Shown here in pieces: positions 1 to 9,231 of a stretch of 64,000 nucleotides of DNA. The notes beneath the pieces are model-generated. The model was not told the DNA's origin, searched no databases, and saw only the letters and a program-made list of their open reading frames with translations. The stretch spans positions 1 through 64,000 of the forward strand of contig NZ_CAJPUX010000001.1 in NCBI RefSeq assembly GCF_905397285.1, written 5' to 3'. Position 1 is the first letter of the stretch, and each line of letters starts with the position of its first letter. Position numbers and translations under genes: made by a program. The DNA comes from Cupriavidus plantarum (GTDB lineage: Bacteria > Pseudomonadota > Gammaproteobacteria > Burkholderiales > Burkholderiaceae).

Positions 1-614
1 ACGGCGGTTTCCAGGGACGCGTGCTGCGCGACGGCGATCGCCTGCCCGTGGGGCGCGTGGGGCTGGCGAGCGAGCAGGACTGGCTCGGCGTGGCCGCGCC
101 CGCATGGTCGCGGCCGGTCAATCGGCAGGGCGATGCCTGGGTCGTGCGCATGCTGCCCGGTCCCGAATACGAAGACTTCGAACCCGCGTCGCAGGCCGCG
201 CTGTGGGAGGCGGAGTGGACCATCACGCCGCAAAGCAACCGCATGGGCCTGCGCCTGCAGGGGCCGTCGCTCGCGCGCCGGCCGGAGCGCAGCGCCGACC
301 TGCTGTCGCACGGCGTGGTGCCCGGCGTCATGCAGGTACCGCCCGCAGGCCAGCCCATCGCGCTGATGAGCGATGCGCAGACCACGGGCGGGTATCCGAA
401 GATCGGCGTCGTGATCGGCGCGGACCTGTGGCGTCTGGCGCAGGTGCCGCTGGGCGCGGCAGTGCGCTTCATGCAGGTGTCGCTGGAAGAGGCCGCGGCC
501 GCGCAGGCGGAAGTGGACCGCTATCTGCGGCAGATCGATCAGGCCCTGCGATGGCAGGGCGACGGCATGGTCATCGCCGCGCGGCGGCGGACCCAGACGC
601 GCGCCGTGGCGTAA
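1..614 (+). CDS. pxpC: 5-oxoprolinase subunit PxpC, C-terminal part
   Basis: The reading frame is open from the window edge, so the N-terminus lies outside. The visible 200 or so residues match the biotin-dependent carboxyltransferase (KipA/AHS2) family, with conserved stretches such as [24 protein letters not shown] and [12 protein letters not shown]. With PxpA and PxpB this protein forms the ATP-dependent 5-oxoprolinase that opens pyroglutamate to glutamate in the cytoplasm. PxpA follows 71 bases downstream and PxpB is expected just upstream, outside the window. The C-terminus (about 30 residues rich in Arg and Ala) is weakly conserved. Confidence 0.9.
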   Translation, partial: GGFQGRVLRDGDRLPVGRVGLASEQDWLGVAAPAWSRPVNRQGDAWVVRMLPGPEYEDFEPASQAALWEAEWTITPQSNRMGLRLQGPSLARRPERSADLLSHGVVPGVMQVPPAGQPIALMSDAQTTGGYPKIGVVIGADLWRLAQVPLGAAVRFMQVSLEEAAAAQAEVDRYLRQIDQALRWQGDGMVIAARRRTQTRAVA

Positions 615-685
615 CGGACCTGGCGGACCCGGCCGGACACGCGCGCGCTTCCCAAGACAATCCAAGACCCTCGCAGGAGAACCCC

Positions 686-1426
686 ATGGAAATCGACCTC
701 AACGCCGACCTCGGCGAAGGCTGCGGCAATGACGAAACGCTGCTCACGCTGATCAGCTCGGCCAACGTCGCTTGCGGCTGGCACGCGGGCGATGCCGCCA
801 CGATGCTGCAGACCGTGAAATGGGCGATCGCCAACGGCGTGGCGATCGGCGCGCATCCGAGCTTTCCGGATCGCGAGAACTTCGGCCGCACGGAAATGCA
901 GCGCGACCCGGAGGCCGTGTACGCCGACGTGCTGTACCAGATCGGCGCGCTCGATGCGATGGTCCGCGCGCAGGGCGGCCAGCTCGCGCACGTGAAGCCG
1001 CATGGCGCGCTGTACAACATGGCGGTGCGCGATGCAAAGCTGTGCGAGGCGATCGTGCGCGCGGTGCGCGACTACAACCCGAACCTCGTGTTCTTCGGCC
1101 TCGCCAACAGCCAGATGATCGACATCGCCCGCGCCCACGGCCTGCGGGTGAAGGAAGAAGTGTTCGCCGACCGGGGCTACAACCCCGATGGCACGCTCGT
1201 CAAACGCGGCACGCCCGGCGCGCTGCACGATGACGAGGAAGTGGCCTTGAACCAGACGCTGAGCATGGTGCGCGAGCAGCGCGTGCGCGCCATCGACGGC
1301 AGCTGGGTCCCCATCCGCGCCGAAACCGTGTGCCTGCACGGCGACGGCGCTCACGCGCTTGCGTTCGCGCGCCGTATCCGGGAACGGCTCGGCTCGGAAG
1401 GCATTGCTGTACGGGCTGGCGTCTGA
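686..1426 (+). CDS. pxpA: 5-oxoprolinase subunit PxpA (LamB/YcsF family)
   Basis: This 246-residue protein opens with [16 protein letters not shown], the hallmark N-terminus of LamB/YcsF proteins, and keeps the family motifs [27 protein letters not shown] and CLHGDGAHA. It is the catalytic partner of PxpBC in ATP-dependent pyroglutamate hydrolysis. The ATG at 686 is chosen because the family begins exactly there and AGGAG lies at 676-680; the frame is open further upstream but does not look like the family. It is followed by two membrane proteins and a pyroglutamyl peptidase, giving a self-contained 5-oxoproline utilisation cluster. Confidence 0.95.
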   Translation: MEIDLNADLGEGCGNDETLLTLISSANVACGWHAGDAATMLQTVKWAIANGVAIGAHPSFPDRENFGRTEMQRDPEAVYADVLYQIGALDAMVRAQGGQLAHVKPHGALYNMAVRDAKLCEAIVRAVRDYNPNLVFFGLANSQMIDIARAHGLRVKEEVFADRGYNPDGTLVKRGTPGALHDDEEVALNQTLSMVREQRVRAIDGSWVPIRAETVCLHGDGAHALAFARRIRERLGSEGIAVRAGV

Positions 1427-1482
1427 GGGATATTCCCCGCAGGCTGGCATAGATCCACCTCACTCCATATCTGGTGTCCTTC

Positions 1483-2223
1483 ATGGAATCAGCTGTCAAT
1501 CTTTGGCCCCTGCTCGGGGTCGGTGTCATCATCATCGGCTTCGTGCTGCGGTTCAACCCGATGCTCGTGGTCGCGCTCGCGGCCATCGCCACGGGTCTGG
1601 CCGCATCGATGCCGGTGATGCAGATCTTCACCGCGATCGGAACCGCCTTCGTCAAGGCACGCAACCTGCCCCTGATTATCCTGCTGCCGCTCGCGGTCAT
1701 CGGATTGCTCGAGCGCCACGGCCTGCGCGAGCACGCGCAGGCATGGATCTCCCGGATCGCCTCGGCCACGGTTGGCCGCCTGCTGATCGTGTACCTCGCG
1801 GTGCGTGAGCTGACCGCCGCTGTCGGCCTGACCAGCCTGGGCGGGCATCCGCAGATGGTGCGTCCGCTGCTGGCCCCGATGGCCGAAGGTGCCGCCGAGA
1901 ACCGCTTCGGCCAGTTGCCGGAACCCGTGCGCCAGCGCGTGCTCGCGTTCTGCGCCGCCACCGACAACGTCGGCCTGTTCTTCGGCGAGGACATCTTCGT
2001 GGCGTTCGGCGCCATCGCGCTGATGCACACGTTCCTGCTGTCGTCGAACATCGACGTGGAGCCGCTGCACATCGCCGTGTGGGGCATTCCCACGGCCATC
2101 TGCGCCTTCCTGATCCATGCCGTGCGCCTGAAGCGCCTGGACGGCTGGCTCGCGCGTGAACTGGCCGGCCGCTCGGCTGTGCCGCCCAATGCCACGCCCG
2201 CCGCCGCTGGCAAGAGCGAATAA
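1483..2223 (+). CDS. DUF969 family membrane protein, probable transporter subunit
   Basis: A protein of about 246 residues with several hydrophobic spans (roughly residues 8-28, 32-50, 60-80, 165-200) that I recognise as DUF969. It is always expected next to DUF979, and here the partner follows 15 bases downstream. No biochemical role is established for this pair to my knowledge. The position between pxpA and pyroglutamyl peptidase suggests uptake of 5-oxoproline or pyroglutamyl peptides (inference). A GTG at 1474 could start three codons earlier; neither start has a clear ribosome binding site. Confidence 0.8.
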   Translation: MESAVNLWPLLGVGVIIIGFVLRFNPMLVVALAAIATGLAASMPVMQIFTAIGTAFVKARNLPLIILLPLAVIGLLERHGLREHAQAWISRIASATVGRLLIVYLAVRELTAAVGLTSLGGHPQMVRPLLAPMAEGAAENRFGQLPEPVRQRVLAFCAATDNVGLFFGEDIFVAFGAIALMHTFLLSSNIDVEPLHIAVWGIPTAICAFLIHAVRLKRLDGWLARELAGRSAVPPNATPAAAGKSE

Positions 2224-2238
2224 CGGGAGCCGGACATC

Positions 2239-3189
2239 ATGATCGTATCCATCGACTATCTCTACTGGCTCGCGGGCCTGGTGCTGGCCATCACGGCACT
2301 GATGACGTTCACGGACAAGACGCATCCGCGCCGCCTGTCCACGGGGCTGTTCTGGCTCCTGTACGCGATCATCTTCTTGGTCGGCGACAAGATTCCGCCG
2401 GCCATCGTCGGTATCGCGGCCGTCGTCATGGCGCTCATCGCCGGCTTCGGCGGCGTGGGCCAGGGCAAGCATGGCAGCCTGCCCGAAGCGGAACGCCGCG
2501 CGAGCGCCAGGCGCCTTGGCAACAAGCTGTTCATCCCGGCGCTGCTGATTCCGCTCGTGACGGTGCTCGGCACGGTGTTCTTCAAGGACGTGAAGATCGC
2601 CGGCCTCGCGCTGCTCGACCCGAAGAATGTCACGTTCGTGTCGCTCGGTATCGGCTGCCTGATCTCGCTGGCCGTCGTGTGCTGGCTCACGCGCGACACC
2701 GTCACGCAGGGCGTCAAGGAATCGCGCCGCCTGATCGAGTCTCTCGGCTGGGCCCTCGTGCTGCCGCAGATGCTCGCGATGCTGGGCCTCGTGTTCGCCG
2801 ACGCGGGCGTGGGCAAGGCCGTCGCGCACCTCACTACCGCTTACATCAACATGGACTACAAGCTCGTGGCGGTGGCGGTGTACTGCATCGGCATGGCGCT
2901 GTTCACGGTGATCATGGGCAACGGCTTCGCGGCATTCCCCGTGATGACGGGCGGTGTTGGCGTGCCTATCCTTGTCGGCATGTTCCACGCGAACCCGGCG
3001 GTGATGGCGGCCATCGGCATGTTCTCCGGCTACTGCGGAACGCTGATGACGCCGATGGCGGCAAACTTCAACATCGTGCCGGCCGCGCTGCTCGAGCTCG
3101 AAGACAAGAACGCCGTGATCCGCGCGCAGGTGCCGACCGCGCTCGGCATCCTGGTGGCCAATATCGTCCTGCTCTACTTCCTGATGTAA
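2239..3189 (+). CDS. DUF979 family membrane protein, probable transporter subunit
   Basis: This 316-residue polytopic membrane protein has about eight to nine hydrophobic segments and matches DUF979, the standard partner of DUF969. Small-residue-rich motifs such as [15 protein letters not shown] and [17 protein letters not shown] in its C-terminal half look like re-entrant or substrate-binding loops of a secondary transporter. A GGGAG ribosome binding site precedes the ATG. It is co-directional with pxpC, pxpA and pcp with gaps of 7-16 bases, so it is almost certainly co-transcribed. A pyroglutamate transport role is inferred only from context. Confidence 0.8.
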   Translation: MIVSIDYLYWLAGLVLAITALMTFTDKTHPRRLSTGLFWLLYAIIFLVGDKIPPAIVGIAAVVMALIAGFGGVGQGKHGSLPEAERRASARRLGNKLFIPALLIPLVTVLGTVFFKDVKIAGLALLDPKNVTFVSLGIGCLISLAVVCWLTRDTVTQGVKESRRLIESLGWALVLPQMLAMLGLVFADAGVGKAVAHLTTAYINMDYKLVAVAVYCIGMALFTVIMGNGFAAFPVMTGGVGVPILVGMFHANPAVMAAIGMFSGYCGTLMTPMAANFNIVPAALLELEDKNAVIRAQVPTALGILVANIVLLYFLM

Positions 3190-3202
3190 CGAGGCAATGC
3201 CC

Positions 3203-3877
3203 ATGCGCACCGTACTGCTTACCGGCTTCGAGCCGTTCGACAAAGAACCGGTCAATCCGTCGTGGGAGGCGGTGCGCGCGCTCGATTGGCAGCGCATCGG
3301 CGACGACCCCGCGCGTTCGGCGATCATCGTGGCGCGTCAGTTGCCGTGCGTGTTCGGCGCGGCAATCTCCGGGATGGTCGCGCTGCTCGACGAGCTCAAG
3401 CCGGACGTGGTGATCGCGGTCGGCCAGGCGGGCGGTCGCACGGAGATGTCGATCGAGCGGATCGCGATCAACGTCGACGATGCGCGCATCGCGGACAACG
3501 CGGGCGCGCAGCCGATCGATACGACGATCGCTACCGAGGGACCGGCCGCGTATTTTTCCACGCTGCCGATCAAGGCGATCACGCGCGACCTTCGGGAGGC
3601 GGGTGTGCCGGCGATGGTGTCGCAGACGGCGGGCACGTTCGTCTGCAACCACGTGTTCTATGGCCTCATGCACGCGCTGGCCCAGCGGGGGCATGGCGGG
3701 CATGGCGGCACGCGTGGCGGCTTCATCCACATTCCCTATCTGCCGGAGCAGGCCGCGCGTCATCCGGGCGCGCCGAGCCTCGCGCTGGATACGCTGATCG
3801 CGGGTCTACGCGTTGCGGTGGCGACCACGCTCAATACGGCGGCCGACGTCCGCGAGCAGGGCGGCCAGCTTCACTGA
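3203..3877 (+). CDS. pcp: Pyrrolidone-carboxylate (pyroglutamyl) peptidase
   Basis: Cysteine peptidase of family C15 that removes N-terminal pyroglutamate from peptides in the cytoplasm. The 224-residue protein carries the catalytic triad regions: Glu in the ERIAIN motif (about residue 85), Cys148 in TFVCNHV and His176 in GFIHIPY. A short Gly/His-rich insertion (about residues 162-172) lies before the catalytic His and is unusual. The ATG at 3203 is preferred over the one at 3197 because GAGG at 3191-3194 is then 8 bases away. Its product, free pyroglutamate, is the substrate of the upstream PxpABC enzyme. Confidence 0.95.
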   Translation: MRTVLLTGFEPFDKEPVNPSWEAVRALDWQRIGDDPARSAIIVARQLPCVFGAAISGMVALLDELKPDVVIAVGQAGGRTEMSIERIAINVDDARIADNAGAQPIDTTIATEGPAAYFSTLPIKAITRDLREAGVPAMVSQTAGTFVCNHVFYGLMHALAQRGHGGHGGTRGGFIHIPYLPEQAARHPGAPSLALDTLIAGLRVAVATTLNTAADVREQGGQLH

Positions 3878-3896
3878 GCCGCGTTATTTCGGCTCA
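3875..3896. terminator. Stem-loop between convergent pcp and VanZ genes
   Basis: TGAGCC (3875-3880) pairs with GGCTCA (3891-3896) around a 10-base AT-rich loop. The stem includes the pcp stop codon. There is no T-tract, so it may be a weak or Rho-assisted terminator. Part of the loop sequence (GCGTTATTTCG) recurs at 3899-3909. Confidence 0.35.
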
Positions 3897-3901
3897 CGGC
3901 G

Positions 3902-5176
3902 TTATTTCGTCTCGTGACGTTCCGTGGCCGCGGCCACCGCGCGCGCGGTGGCGCGGCGCTGCGCGCGGCGCTGCAGCTTGCGGCGCAGCGTGACCTGCTC
4001 CAACCGCCAGATCACGTAGCAGAAGGCCAGCAATGGCCAGAACCAGCCGAGCCACTGCGCCAGGCTGTTGAAATGGACGAAGCGGCCCATGCGCCAGCCT
4101 TGTTCGGAAATCCACGCATAGGGGTTCGACGGCAAGACGTTGGTCAGCACGACCAGCGTACCCAGCGCCAGCATGGCCAGCGTCGCCCGCAGCCAGCGCG
4201 GCAGTCGCAGCAGCAGCACGAGCAGCAGAGAGCTCGTCAGCAACGCGAACCGTCCGCCTTCCGATAGCCAGTTGAACGAGTTGTCGTCGGGGAACTGCAG
4301 TTCCGCCACGGCCGCCTTGATCAGCAGCGCCGAGGCCAGCAGCCCTGCGAGAATGCGAAGCATCGGCGCGCTGCGCCGCATCGCCAGCGACGCGAAGAGG
4401 CCCGTGCCGACCCAGCTGCTGGCGGTGACCAGCGTCTCCAGCAGCAACTGGCTCTGCATGTCGTCGGGACGCAGGCCGACCGAGTCCTGCCACGTCAGCA
4501 GCATCGGAAAAATGCCCTGCAACCATTCCATCGGCCAGGAATCGGGATCGGTCAGCCACTCGCGCACGATGCCGCCCATGCCGAACAGATGCTCCTGCGG
4601 AAACACCTGCGCGAACGGCCATAGCAGCAACAGGATGATGGCGAAGCTCGCATGGGGCTCGAACCACGCCATGCGCAGCCGCGTGAGCGTGCCCCGGTCG
4701 ATCAGCGCGCTGCTGAACGGCGCGATGACGGCCGCGCCGAGCAGCGCGCCCAGGGCATTGGTGATCAGGTCGATATTCGACGGGATGCGATTGGGCAGCC
4801 ATGTCTGCATCGCCTCCATGACCGACGACAGCAGCGCCCCGGAAATGAACGCGAGCAGCGTGGCCCGCGCGCCTGAAATGCGCGGATGCAGCGCCAGCAC
4901 GACCAGCGCGCCGAACGGGCAATAGCCAAGTACGTTCGTCAGCAGATCGAAGTCCGTGATGTAGCGCGGCTTCGGCGCCGTCAGGTACGCGAACGGGGAG
5001 ATGCCATTGTTCACCCAGCCGGAGAACGGATACAGGCTGGCATAGACGACAAGCAGCGTGAAGCAGATGAGGCCCACGCGCGCGAGCGGCGAATGGCGCG
5101 GCAGCCAGCCCTCGAGTTCGGGCTGGCGGGGATAGCGCGGCGGGCTGGGCGGTGGGGCGGGCGCGGGCTTCGCCAT
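3902..5176 (-). CDS. VanZ family membrane protein
   Basis: A 424-residue integral membrane protein. The N-terminal part (about residues 28-160) has the VanZ-like layout: a hydrophobic start with YASLYPFSGW, DLLTNVLGYCPFGALV, a helix ending SSVMEAMQTWLP, then SNIDLITNALGALLG. The remaining 260 residues add about six further hydrophobic segments, so the protein is much longer than the classical VanZ domain. VanZ itself gives low-level teicoplanin resistance, but most family members have no proven function, so no resistance role should be assumed. The lipoprotein gene of the Mla-type system ends 61 bases upstream of its start. Confidence 0.85.
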   Translation of the reverse strand: MAKPAPAPPPSPPRYPRQPELEGWLPRHSPLARVGLICFTLLVVYASLYPFSGWVNNGISPFAYLTAPKPRYITDFDLLTNVLGYCPFGALVVLALHPRISGARATLLAFISGALLSSVMEAMQTWLPNRIPSNIDLITNALGALLGAAVIAPFSSALIDRGTLTRLRMAWFEPHASFAIILLLLWPFAQVFPQEHLFGMGGIVREWLTDPDSWPMEWLQGIFPMLLTWQDSVGLRPDDMQSQLLLETLVTASSWVGTGLFASLAMRRSAPMLRILAGLLASALLIKAAVAELQFPDDNSFNWLSEGGRFALLTSSLLLVLLLRLPRWLRATLAMLALGTLVVLTNVLPSNPYAWISEQGWRMGRFVHFNSLAQWLGWFWPLLAFCYVIWRLEQVTLRRKLQRRAQRRATARAVAAATERHETK

Positions 5177-5237
5177 GGTCGATGCGGGCGGTATCTCCTC
5201 CGTGTACGGCGAGGGGCGCGGCGAGGGGCGGGCGCGT

Positions 5238-6032
5238 TTAATGCGCCGCGCCCGGCCGCACCGAGGGGGCCGCAGCGGGGGAAACGGAAGGCGACACGGG
5301 CGCCGACATGACAGGTCTCGGCGCCTCCGCCACCGGCATCGTGGTGCCCGGGAACAGCGGCGCGGCGCTGACCGTCGTGCCCGGCGGGCCCGGATCGATC
5401 GGCAATGTGGCGACCCAGTCCAGAATCGCGGCGATCACGGCATCGCTGCTGGCCGCGAGCGCGCGCACGCCACCGGCGCCGTCGGCCGAGGGCGCGGGCT
5501 GTTCCGCGACGAACGTCTTCTGTCCGATCTGGCCCTTCTGGTACACGGTCACGCGCGCGCGCACGACGCCGCGGCTCGATGTCGGCGTGTCGAACACCTG
5601 CTCGAACGCGAGCAGATCGACGCGCATGCCGGGCGCCGACGCATCGCGGATCCAGCCGAGCGCGCCGCGCGCGGACACCGCCTCGCGCAGCCGGTCGTCG
5701 AACAGGCGCGGCGCGGGTTGTACCCATCGCTGCGTGGAATAGGCCTGCAGACGCTGCGGCTGCGAATACTGCAGCCGGTAATAGAGCTGGCTGCCGTCCA
5801 TCCAGTCCGGCCCCTCGGTCTGCGCCACGCGCATCTTGGGCAGCGGCGCGGGCGGTTGCGCGGGCGCGGCCGCGAGCGGGCCGAGATCGTACGTCGTGGA
5901 CGGCGGGTTCGACGAGAGCACGCTGCAGCCGGTCAGCAGCAGCGGGATCGCGAGCAGCGCCACGGACGCCGCCAGCGGCAGGCGGCGTGCGGCCATGGCG
6001 AGGGAACGGGTGAGCGGGGCGGCGGTGGTCAT
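5238..6032 (-). CDS. ABC-type transport auxiliary lipoprotein (PqiC-like)
   Basis: A 264-residue outer-membrane lipoprotein of the family linked to Mce/Mla transporters. The N-terminus has Arg residues, a hydrophobic stretch and the lipobox LLTGC at about residue 35, followed by SVLSSNPPSTTYDLG. The rest holds the family's conserved LYYRLQYSQPQRLQAYSTQRW-like region (about residues 80-100) and a Pro/Ala-rich tail. Such proteins couple the periplasmic MCE ring to the outer membrane. The ATG at 6032 is preferred over 6059 because GAGAG lies 9 bases upstream. The frame stays open further upstream, so the start is not certain. Confidence 0.85.
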   Translation of the reverse strand: MTTAAPLTRSLAMAARRLPLAASVALLAIPLLLTGCSVLSSNPPSTTYDLGPLAAAPAQPPAPLPKMRVAQTEGPDWMDGSQLYYRLQYSQPQRLQAYSTQRWVQPAPRLFDDRLREAVSARGALGWIRDASAPGMRVDLLAFEQVFDTPTSSRGVVRARVTVYQKGQIGQKTFVAEQPAPSADGAGGVRALAASSDAVIAAILDWVATLPIDPGPPGTTVSAAPLFPGTTMPVAEAPRPVMSAPVSPSVSPAAAPSVRPGAAH

Positions 6033-6171
6033 GACGGAGGACTCTCGAAGTCGGTTCATCGGTCGGCGCGCGCGAAGGTGAGCCGTAATGCGGGCGGTGA
6101 TGAGGGCCTTAATGCGTGCGGCAAAGCTTGCCATGGCGCGTGCCGGGGCCAGCAAGCGGGCGTCGCGCGGA

Positions 6172-7113
6172 TCATGGCGTCTTGAAGCCGGACTCGCCCG
6201 GGCCCGGCGTGGGCGTCGGGCCGCCGAACAGCACGCTGTTGGGCTGATCCCCGAACGTGCCGGCCGCACGGTCGATGCTCCGCACTGTCTGGCGCGCATC
6301 GCGCGCGAGGCCGTTGATCTGCGGCAGCGTTTCTTCGTTGATGGTACTCGCGGCCGCCTGCACGGCGTCCGCGGCCACCTGCAGGTCGGTGCCGACCTTG
6401 TTCACGGTGCGCATCACGGTGCCGTTGGGGCTGGCGAGTTCGTCGGTCATGCGGCGCGCGGAGGCGAGCGTCGCGTTGAGGTTATCCACGGCCTTCGGCA
6501 GTTTCTCCGCCGTGGGCTGCAGCGTTTTGGCGAGCTTCGAATAATTTTCGGCGGTCTCGTGCATCGACTTGATCGTCGCCATCAGTTCGTCGCGATTGGT
6601 GGTCTGGAACATCTCGTTCAGCGACGACATCAGCGTTTCGGTCTGCGTCAGCAGCGAGTCGCCGCGCTTCTCCAGTTCCTCGAAGAAGCCCGGACGCATC
6701 ACGATGCGCGCGGGCTCGCGCGCGGACGTGCGCAGCGGCGGCGACGCCTGACCCGCGCCTTCTTCCCGCGCGGTGTCGTCGAGTTGCACATACGCGATAC
6801 CCGTCACGCCCTGAAAGCCCAGCGTGGCATACGTGGTGCGCGTGATCGGCGTGTCCTGGTTCACGTTGATGCGCACGATGATCTGGCCCGGCACCTGCGG
6901 ATCGAAGCGGATCGACACGACCTTGCCGACATCGAGGCCGCGATACTTGACGTCGGCCTGCGGGCCGAGGCCATTGACGGTGGACCGCGTGATGAGGTCG
7001 TAGGGCACCCGCACCGCGTGGTCGCTGCTGAACCAGAACACCGAGAACAGCACCAACACGGCCAGGCCGATCGTGAAGACCCCCGCGAGGAAGGCGTTCG
7101 ATTTGTTTTCCAT
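6172..7113 (-). CDS. mlaD: MlaD family (MCE domain) lipid-transport protein
   Basis: A 313-residue inner-membrane-anchored periplasmic protein. One transmembrane helix (about residues 8-29) is followed by an MCE domain (about residues 40-120: VNGLGPQADVKYRGLDVGKVVSI and FQGVTGIAYVQLDD) and a long helical region with heptad-like character (about 150-290). It is the substrate-binding ring subunit of a lipid ABC transporter. Its start overlaps the stop of the ATPase gene by one base, so translation is coupled. The helical tail makes it longer than the short E. coli MlaD, resembling the Mce proteins that pair with a PqiC-like lipoprotein. Confidence 0.9.
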   Translation of the reverse strand: MENKSNAFLAGVFTIGLAVLVLFSVFWFSSDHAVRVPYDLITRSTVNGLGPQADVKYRGLDVGKVVSIRFDPQVPGQIIVRINVNQDTPITRTTYATLGFQGVTGIAYVQLDDTAREEGAGQASPPLRTSAREPARIVMRPGFFEELEKRGDSLLTQTETLMSSLNEMFQTTNRDELMATIKSMHETAENYSKLAKTLQPTAEKLPKAVDNLNATLASARRMTDELASPNGTVMRTVNKVGTDLQVAADAVQAAASTINEETLPQINGLARDARQTVRSIDRAAGTFGDQPNSVLFGGPTPTPGPGESGFKTP

Positions 7114-7919
7114 CAGGCTTCTCCGTGAGGCGGTACTTCCAGCGCCTGCATCGCTCGCTGGGCGCGCTCGCCCAGGAAATATTCTTTGATGAAGGGGTGA
7201 TCGACCTTGATCACCTCGGCAATCGGCGCGGCCGCGAGCACCTTGTGATCGGCCAGCACGGCCACGCGATCCGACAGCGCCACGAGGGTGTCGAGGTCGT
7301 GCGTGATCATCACGACGGTCAGGCCGAGTTCCGTGTGAAGCTCGCGAATCAGGGCGACGTAGTCGTCCGAAGCCATCGGATCGAGACCGGCGGTGGGCTC
7401 GTCGAGGAACACGAGCTCGGGCTCGAGCGACAGGGCGCGCGCGAGCGCCACCCGCTTGATCATGCCGCCCGACAAATCGGACGGCATCTTGTCCGCGTCG
7501 CGCGCGGACAGGCCGACCAGTTGCAGCTTCAGCAGCGCCGCCTGGCAGATCAGGTTGTCCGGCAGCGCGCGCAGCTCGCGCATCGGCAAGGCGATATTGT
7601 CGATGACCGACAGCGCGGAGAACAGCGCGCCGCGCTGGAACTGCAGCCCCCAGCGGTTGCGGAGCGCCTGCAGCTGCGCGGGACGCAGCGAGGCGGGCGT
7701 CTCGCCGAAGACCTTGATCGTGCCCGACGTGGGGCGTTCGAGGCCGACGATCTGGCGCAGCAGCACGGTCTTGCCCGTGCCGGAGCCACCTACGATCGAC
7801 AGCACTTCGCCGCGATACACGTCGAGGTTGAGCCCGTCGTGCACTACGGCATCGCCGTAGCGCTTGACGAGGTTGCGGACCTCGATGATGGCCTCGCCTG
7901 CTTTGGATGGCGCGTTCAT
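7113..7919 (-). CDS. mlaF: Mla-type ABC transporter ATP-binding protein
   Basis: A 268-residue ABC ATPase with Walker A GGSGTGKT (residues 44-51), a Q-loop at LQFQRGALFSALSV, signature LSGGMIKRVALARAL, Walker B LVFLDEPTAGLDP and switch histidine in MITHDL. The QRGALFSALSV region is typical of MlaF/Ttg2A ATPases. It drives phospholipid movement by the permease and MCE subunits at the inner membrane. Its ATG overlaps the permease stop by four bases (ATGA), and its own stop overlaps mlaD, so the three genes form one coupled operon. Confidence 0.93.
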   Translation of the reverse strand: MNAPSKAGEAIIEVRNLVKRYGDAVVHDGLNLDVYRGEVLSIVGGSGTGKTVLLRQIVGLERPTSGTIKVFGETPASLRPAQLQALRNRWGLQFQRGALFSALSVIDNIALPMRELRALPDNLICQAALLKLQLVGLSARDADKMPSDLSGGMIKRVALARALSLEPELVFLDEPTAGLDPMASDDYVALIRELHTELGLTVVMITHDLDTLVALSDRVAVLADHKVLAAAPIAEVIKVDHPFIKEYFLGERAQRAMQALEVPPHGEA

Positions 7920-9163
7920 AACCCGACATCCTTGAACAGGATCGCAAAGATCGCATCGGCGACGATCACGATGGTGATCGACGTGACCACGGATGCGGTC
8001 GTCCCCTCGCCGAGGCTCTGCGTATTGGGTTTGATGCGCAGGCCGAAGTGGCACGCGGTCAGCGCGATGAGCATGCCGAACACCGCGCCCTTGCCGAGAC
8101 CGAGCCACAGGTTGGCGACAGGCACCGCATCGGGCAACTGGCGCAGGAAGTACGAATAGCTGATGTCGAGCTGCAGGCGCGCGGCCGTCATGCCGCCGAA
8201 CAGCGCCAGCAAGTCGGTCCATGCGACGAGCAGCGGCATCGATATCGCCAGCGCGATCACGCGCGGCATGATCAGCCGGAAACCGTGGGAGATGCCCATC
8301 ACGCTCATCGCGTCGAGCTCCTCGGTCACGCGCATTACGCCGATCTGTGCGGTGATGGCGGACCCCGAGCGCCCCGCGATCAGGATTGCGGCGAGCACGG
8401 GTCCGAGCTCGCGGATCACGGCCATGCCAAGGATGTTCACGATGAACGTGCTGGCGCCGAACGTCCGTAACTGGTTGGACGACAGGTACGACAGCACGAT
8501 GCCGATCAGGAATCCGACCAGCGCCGTGATGCCGAGCGCCTTGTAGCCGATGCTGTAGATATTCGCGGAAATCTCGCGCCAGGGGCCGCGCTGGGGCGCG
8601 CGCGCGAAGCGGAGCAGGTCGAACGTCAACTGGCCCAGCATCGTGACGCCGTTGGCGAGCTGCATGATCGTCGACAGGATGCCCGCGCCGAACACGGTAA
8701 TCGGATTGAACCGATCGACCATGCGCTTCTTCCAGCCGTCGGTCTTGAGCCCGGCGATGCGGTCGAACACCCGGCGCTGGCCGTCGTCGGCGTCGAGGTG
8801 CGTGGGCAGCTTGCCCTGCCAGGCCTGCCAGATCAGTTGTCCGCCGATATGGTCCAGGCGGCCGACCCCGGCCAGCGACCATTCGGCGCTGTCGGGCGTG
8901 GCCGCGAGCGATTTTAGCTGGGCGCGCAGGCCGCGCGCCCCGCCGCAGTCCGCGAGCGCGAGCGCGGTCCAATCCCCCTGCAGGGAGATCCTGCAGGTTC
9001 CATCCTGGCGCTGGATGTCGATGGCGGGCGTCGTCGGGCGATCCAAATGAAATACCGGCGATGTGATGGTTGAGCCCCGGAGGGTGAGTCCCGATTCTAT
9101 GCTACGGATCGGGATGTGGCGATGAGAGTTCCTCTGACACGCGGAAACACGGTGATTCTCCAT
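7916..9163 (-). CDS. mlaE: MlaE-type permease with N-terminal STAS-like domain
   Basis: A protein of about 415 residues. Residues 45-140 resemble a STAS domain (GTCRISLQGDWTALALAD and SLAGVGRLDHIGGQLIWQ), and residues 175-415 are the MlaE permease with the conserved core IRELGPVLAAILIAGRSGSAI and VTEELDAMSVMGI. In E. coli the STAS protein MlaB is a separate subunit, so this is a MlaB-MlaE-like fusion. The start is uncertain: GTG 9169, ATG 9163 and TTG 9046 are all in frame and none has a clear ribosome binding site. The TTG start removes a weakly conserved N-terminus. Confidence 0.87.
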   Translation of the reverse strand: MENHRVSACQRNSHRHIPIRSIESGLTLRGSTITSPVFHLDRPTTPAIDIQRQDGTCRISLQGDWTALALADCGGARGLRAQLKSLAATPDSAEWSLAGVGRLDHIGGQLIWQAWQGKLPTHLDADDGQRRVFDRIAGLKTDGWKKRMVDRFNPITVFGAGILSTIMQLANGVTMLGQLTFDLLRFARAPQRGPWREISANIYSIGYKALGITALVGFLIGIVLSYLSSNQLRTFGASTFIVNILGMAVIRELGPVLAAILIAGRSGSAITAQIGVMRVTEELDAMSVMGISHGFRLIMPRVIALAISMPLLVAWTDLLALFGGMTAARLQLDISYSYFLRQLPDAVPVANLWLGLGKGAVFGMLIALTACHFGLRIKPNTQSLGEGTTASVVTSITIVIVADAIFAILFKDVGL

Positions 9164-9231
9164 GAGCACGGCTACAATGCTCGCTCTCCGGCCTCCGGCC
9201 TGCCTTTCCGCACCGCGGCGTCCGCCTGCTC

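Noticed and set aside
539..3327. Long minus-strand open frames opposite pxpA, DUF969 and DUF979
   Set aside because: They mirror strongly coding plus-strand genes in a GC-rich genome, are rich in Arg/His/Ala and match no family.
3902..5176. Glycopeptide-resistance determinant (VanZ)
   Set aside because: VanZ-family membrane proteins are widespread in Gram-negative bacteria without a van cluster; no other van gene is near.
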